Origin: Acidobacteriota bacterium
Lineage (GTDB): Bacteria > Acidobacteriota > Vicinamibacteria > Vicinamibacterales > UBA2999
Assembly: GCA_947465645.1 (NCBI GenBank)
Contig: CANIBQ010000076.1
Location: 1 to 22,966, forward strand
Length of the DNA: 22,966 nt
Reading direction: 5' to 3'
Position 1 is the stretch's first letter, and each line of letters begins with the position of its first letter. The notes beneath the pieces are model-generated. The model searched no databases, was not told the DNA's origin, and saw only the letters and a list, made by a program, of their open reading frames with translations. A program made the translations under genes and the position numbers. Shown here in pieces: positions 22,401 to 22,966 of the stretch.

Positions 22401-22966
22401 TTGGCCCGCAGGAAGAGCAGCACTTACAAACGCGAGGGGCGGACCCTGTCTGGTCCGCCGGGCGGGCCTGGGAAGGCTCGCCCCACGGGCGAACGCGGAA
22501 CCCAGTGGCGCGCGGTCGTCATCGTCGTCGCCGGCCTGCTGATCTATTCAAACAGTCTCTCGTCGCCTTTCCTTTTCGACGACCAGAACTCCATCATCGG
22601 CAACACGCAGATCCGGCAGCTCTGGCCGCTGTCGATCCCGTTGTCGCCGCCGCGCGATACGCCTGTGGCCGGTCGTCCGCTGGTCAATCTGTCGTTCGCC
22701 ATCAATTACGCGGCAGGGGGACTCGACCCGTGGGGTTACCACCTGGGGAACGTGATCATTCACGTGATGGCCGCGCTTGTCTTGTTCGGCCTCGTGCGGC
22801 GCGCACTCGCTGGCGCAGGGCTCCAGACCTCCGCCGACCATGCCACGAATATCGCGTTCGTATGCGCACTGCTGTGGCTGGTGCATCCGCTGAACTCGGA
22901 GGCGGTGAATTATTTTTCGCAGCGCACCGAATCGATGATGGGGTTGTTCTACCTGTTGACGCTGTA
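22401..22966 (+). CDS. TMTC-like multi-helix membrane protein (3' end outside the window)
   Basis: The first 188 codons of a membrane protein that runs off the right edge. After a basic, repeat-coded N-terminus, a helix (VVIVVAGLLIYSNSL) leads into FLFDDQNSIIGN, then AGRPLVNLSFAINYAAGGLDPWGYHLGNVIIHVMAALVLFGLVRRAL and WLVHPLNSEAVNYFSQRTESMMGLFYLLTL. This pattern (FDD, RPL, H-x-x-N, HP-x-x-SEAV, QR-E) is that of the TMTC-like family of membrane glycosyltransferases, often followed by TPR repeats. It would transfer a sugar to protein; substrates in bacteria are unknown. The likely start is TTG at 22401 (MARRKSS). There is no better start before the first helix. Codons 13-28 are a double hairpin repeat. 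Confidence 0.78.
   Translation, partial: MARRKSSTYKREGRTLSGPPGGPGKARPTGERGTQWRAVVIVVAGLLIYSNSLSSPFLFDDQNSIIGNTQIRQLWPLSIPLSPPRDTPVAGRPLVNLSFAINYAAGGLDPWGYHLGNVIIHVMAALVLFGLVRRALAGAGLQTSADHATNIAFVCALLWLVHPLNSEAVNYFSQRTESMMGLFYLLTL
22438..22484. repeat. Two adjacent hairpins in the N-terminal codons of the TMTC-like gene
   Basis: First: ggcggacc (22438-22445) and ggtccgcc (22452-22459), a perfect match around ctgtct. Second: 22460-22468 and 22475-22483, nine pairs with one G-T. They abut with no spacer. The region is read in frame as RTLSGPPGGPGKARPTG, unlike a normal membrane-protein N-terminus. Confidence 0.65.

Overview
The window is G+C-rich bacterial DNA with dense genes, many of them for exported proteins. 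Gene content points to an Acidobacteriota genome, most likely of Vicinamibacteria type. The main clues are a DUF5916 outer-membrane protein, a DUF6152 protein, several secreted 'WEGDT'-type and lipocalin-like proteins, a PQQ dehydrogenase with a fused cytochrome c, and many dispersed palindromic repeats. This placement is inferred from gene content; no marker gene search could be run.

Layout. 1-1295: 3' part of a molybdopterin-binding xanthine dehydrogenase/isoquinoline oxidoreductase subunit. 1422-5367: hemD, a small acidic protein, a PhzF-family protein and an ABC-F ATPase, all on the plus strand. 5484-8047: a CHRD protein translationally coupled (ATGA overlap) to the cytochrome-PQQ dehydrogenase. 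8173-10395: the DUF5916 protein on the minus strand, converging on the dehydrogenase. 10488-11286: tRNA-Pro(TGG) followed by the aminoacyl-tRNA-protein transferase gene bpt. 11311-12189: a secreted protein on the minus strand. 12362-15760: a plus-strand run of small exported or accessory proteins (lectin-like, DUF6152, WEGDT-type, lipocalin-like, GYD, cupin). 15951-18326: a large membrane protein with a spermidine-synthase-like domain on the minus strand. 18477-21042: an MFS transporter, an exported beta-carbonic anhydrase and a small protein with octapeptide repeats. 21051-22370: a YeiH-type transporter on the minus strand. 22401 to the end: the start of a TMTC-like membrane protein.

The most notable signal is a set of different short palindromic or hairpin repeats. 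Two lie between genes (1304-1402, 8066-8142). One ends at, and supplies, the stop codon of the large membrane protein (15931-15955). The others are read through in frame inside genes: a perfect 28-bp-arm palindrome inside the PhzF gene (3353-3411), two repeats in the first 56 codons of the PQQ dehydrogenase, and a double hairpin in the N-terminal codons of the TMTC-like gene. The closest published parallel is the Rickettsia palindromic elements, which insert in frame in genes. Three of the palindromes (1304-1402, 5929-6008, 8066-8142) share one design: long arms built from 7- or 8-bp tandem units.

A second pattern concerns promoters. Five genes without a clear Shine-Dalgarno sequence have a TANNNT hexamer ending 6-8 bases before the start codon, which suggests leaderless transcription. 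Genes in the secreted cluster instead have good Shine-Dalgarno sequences.
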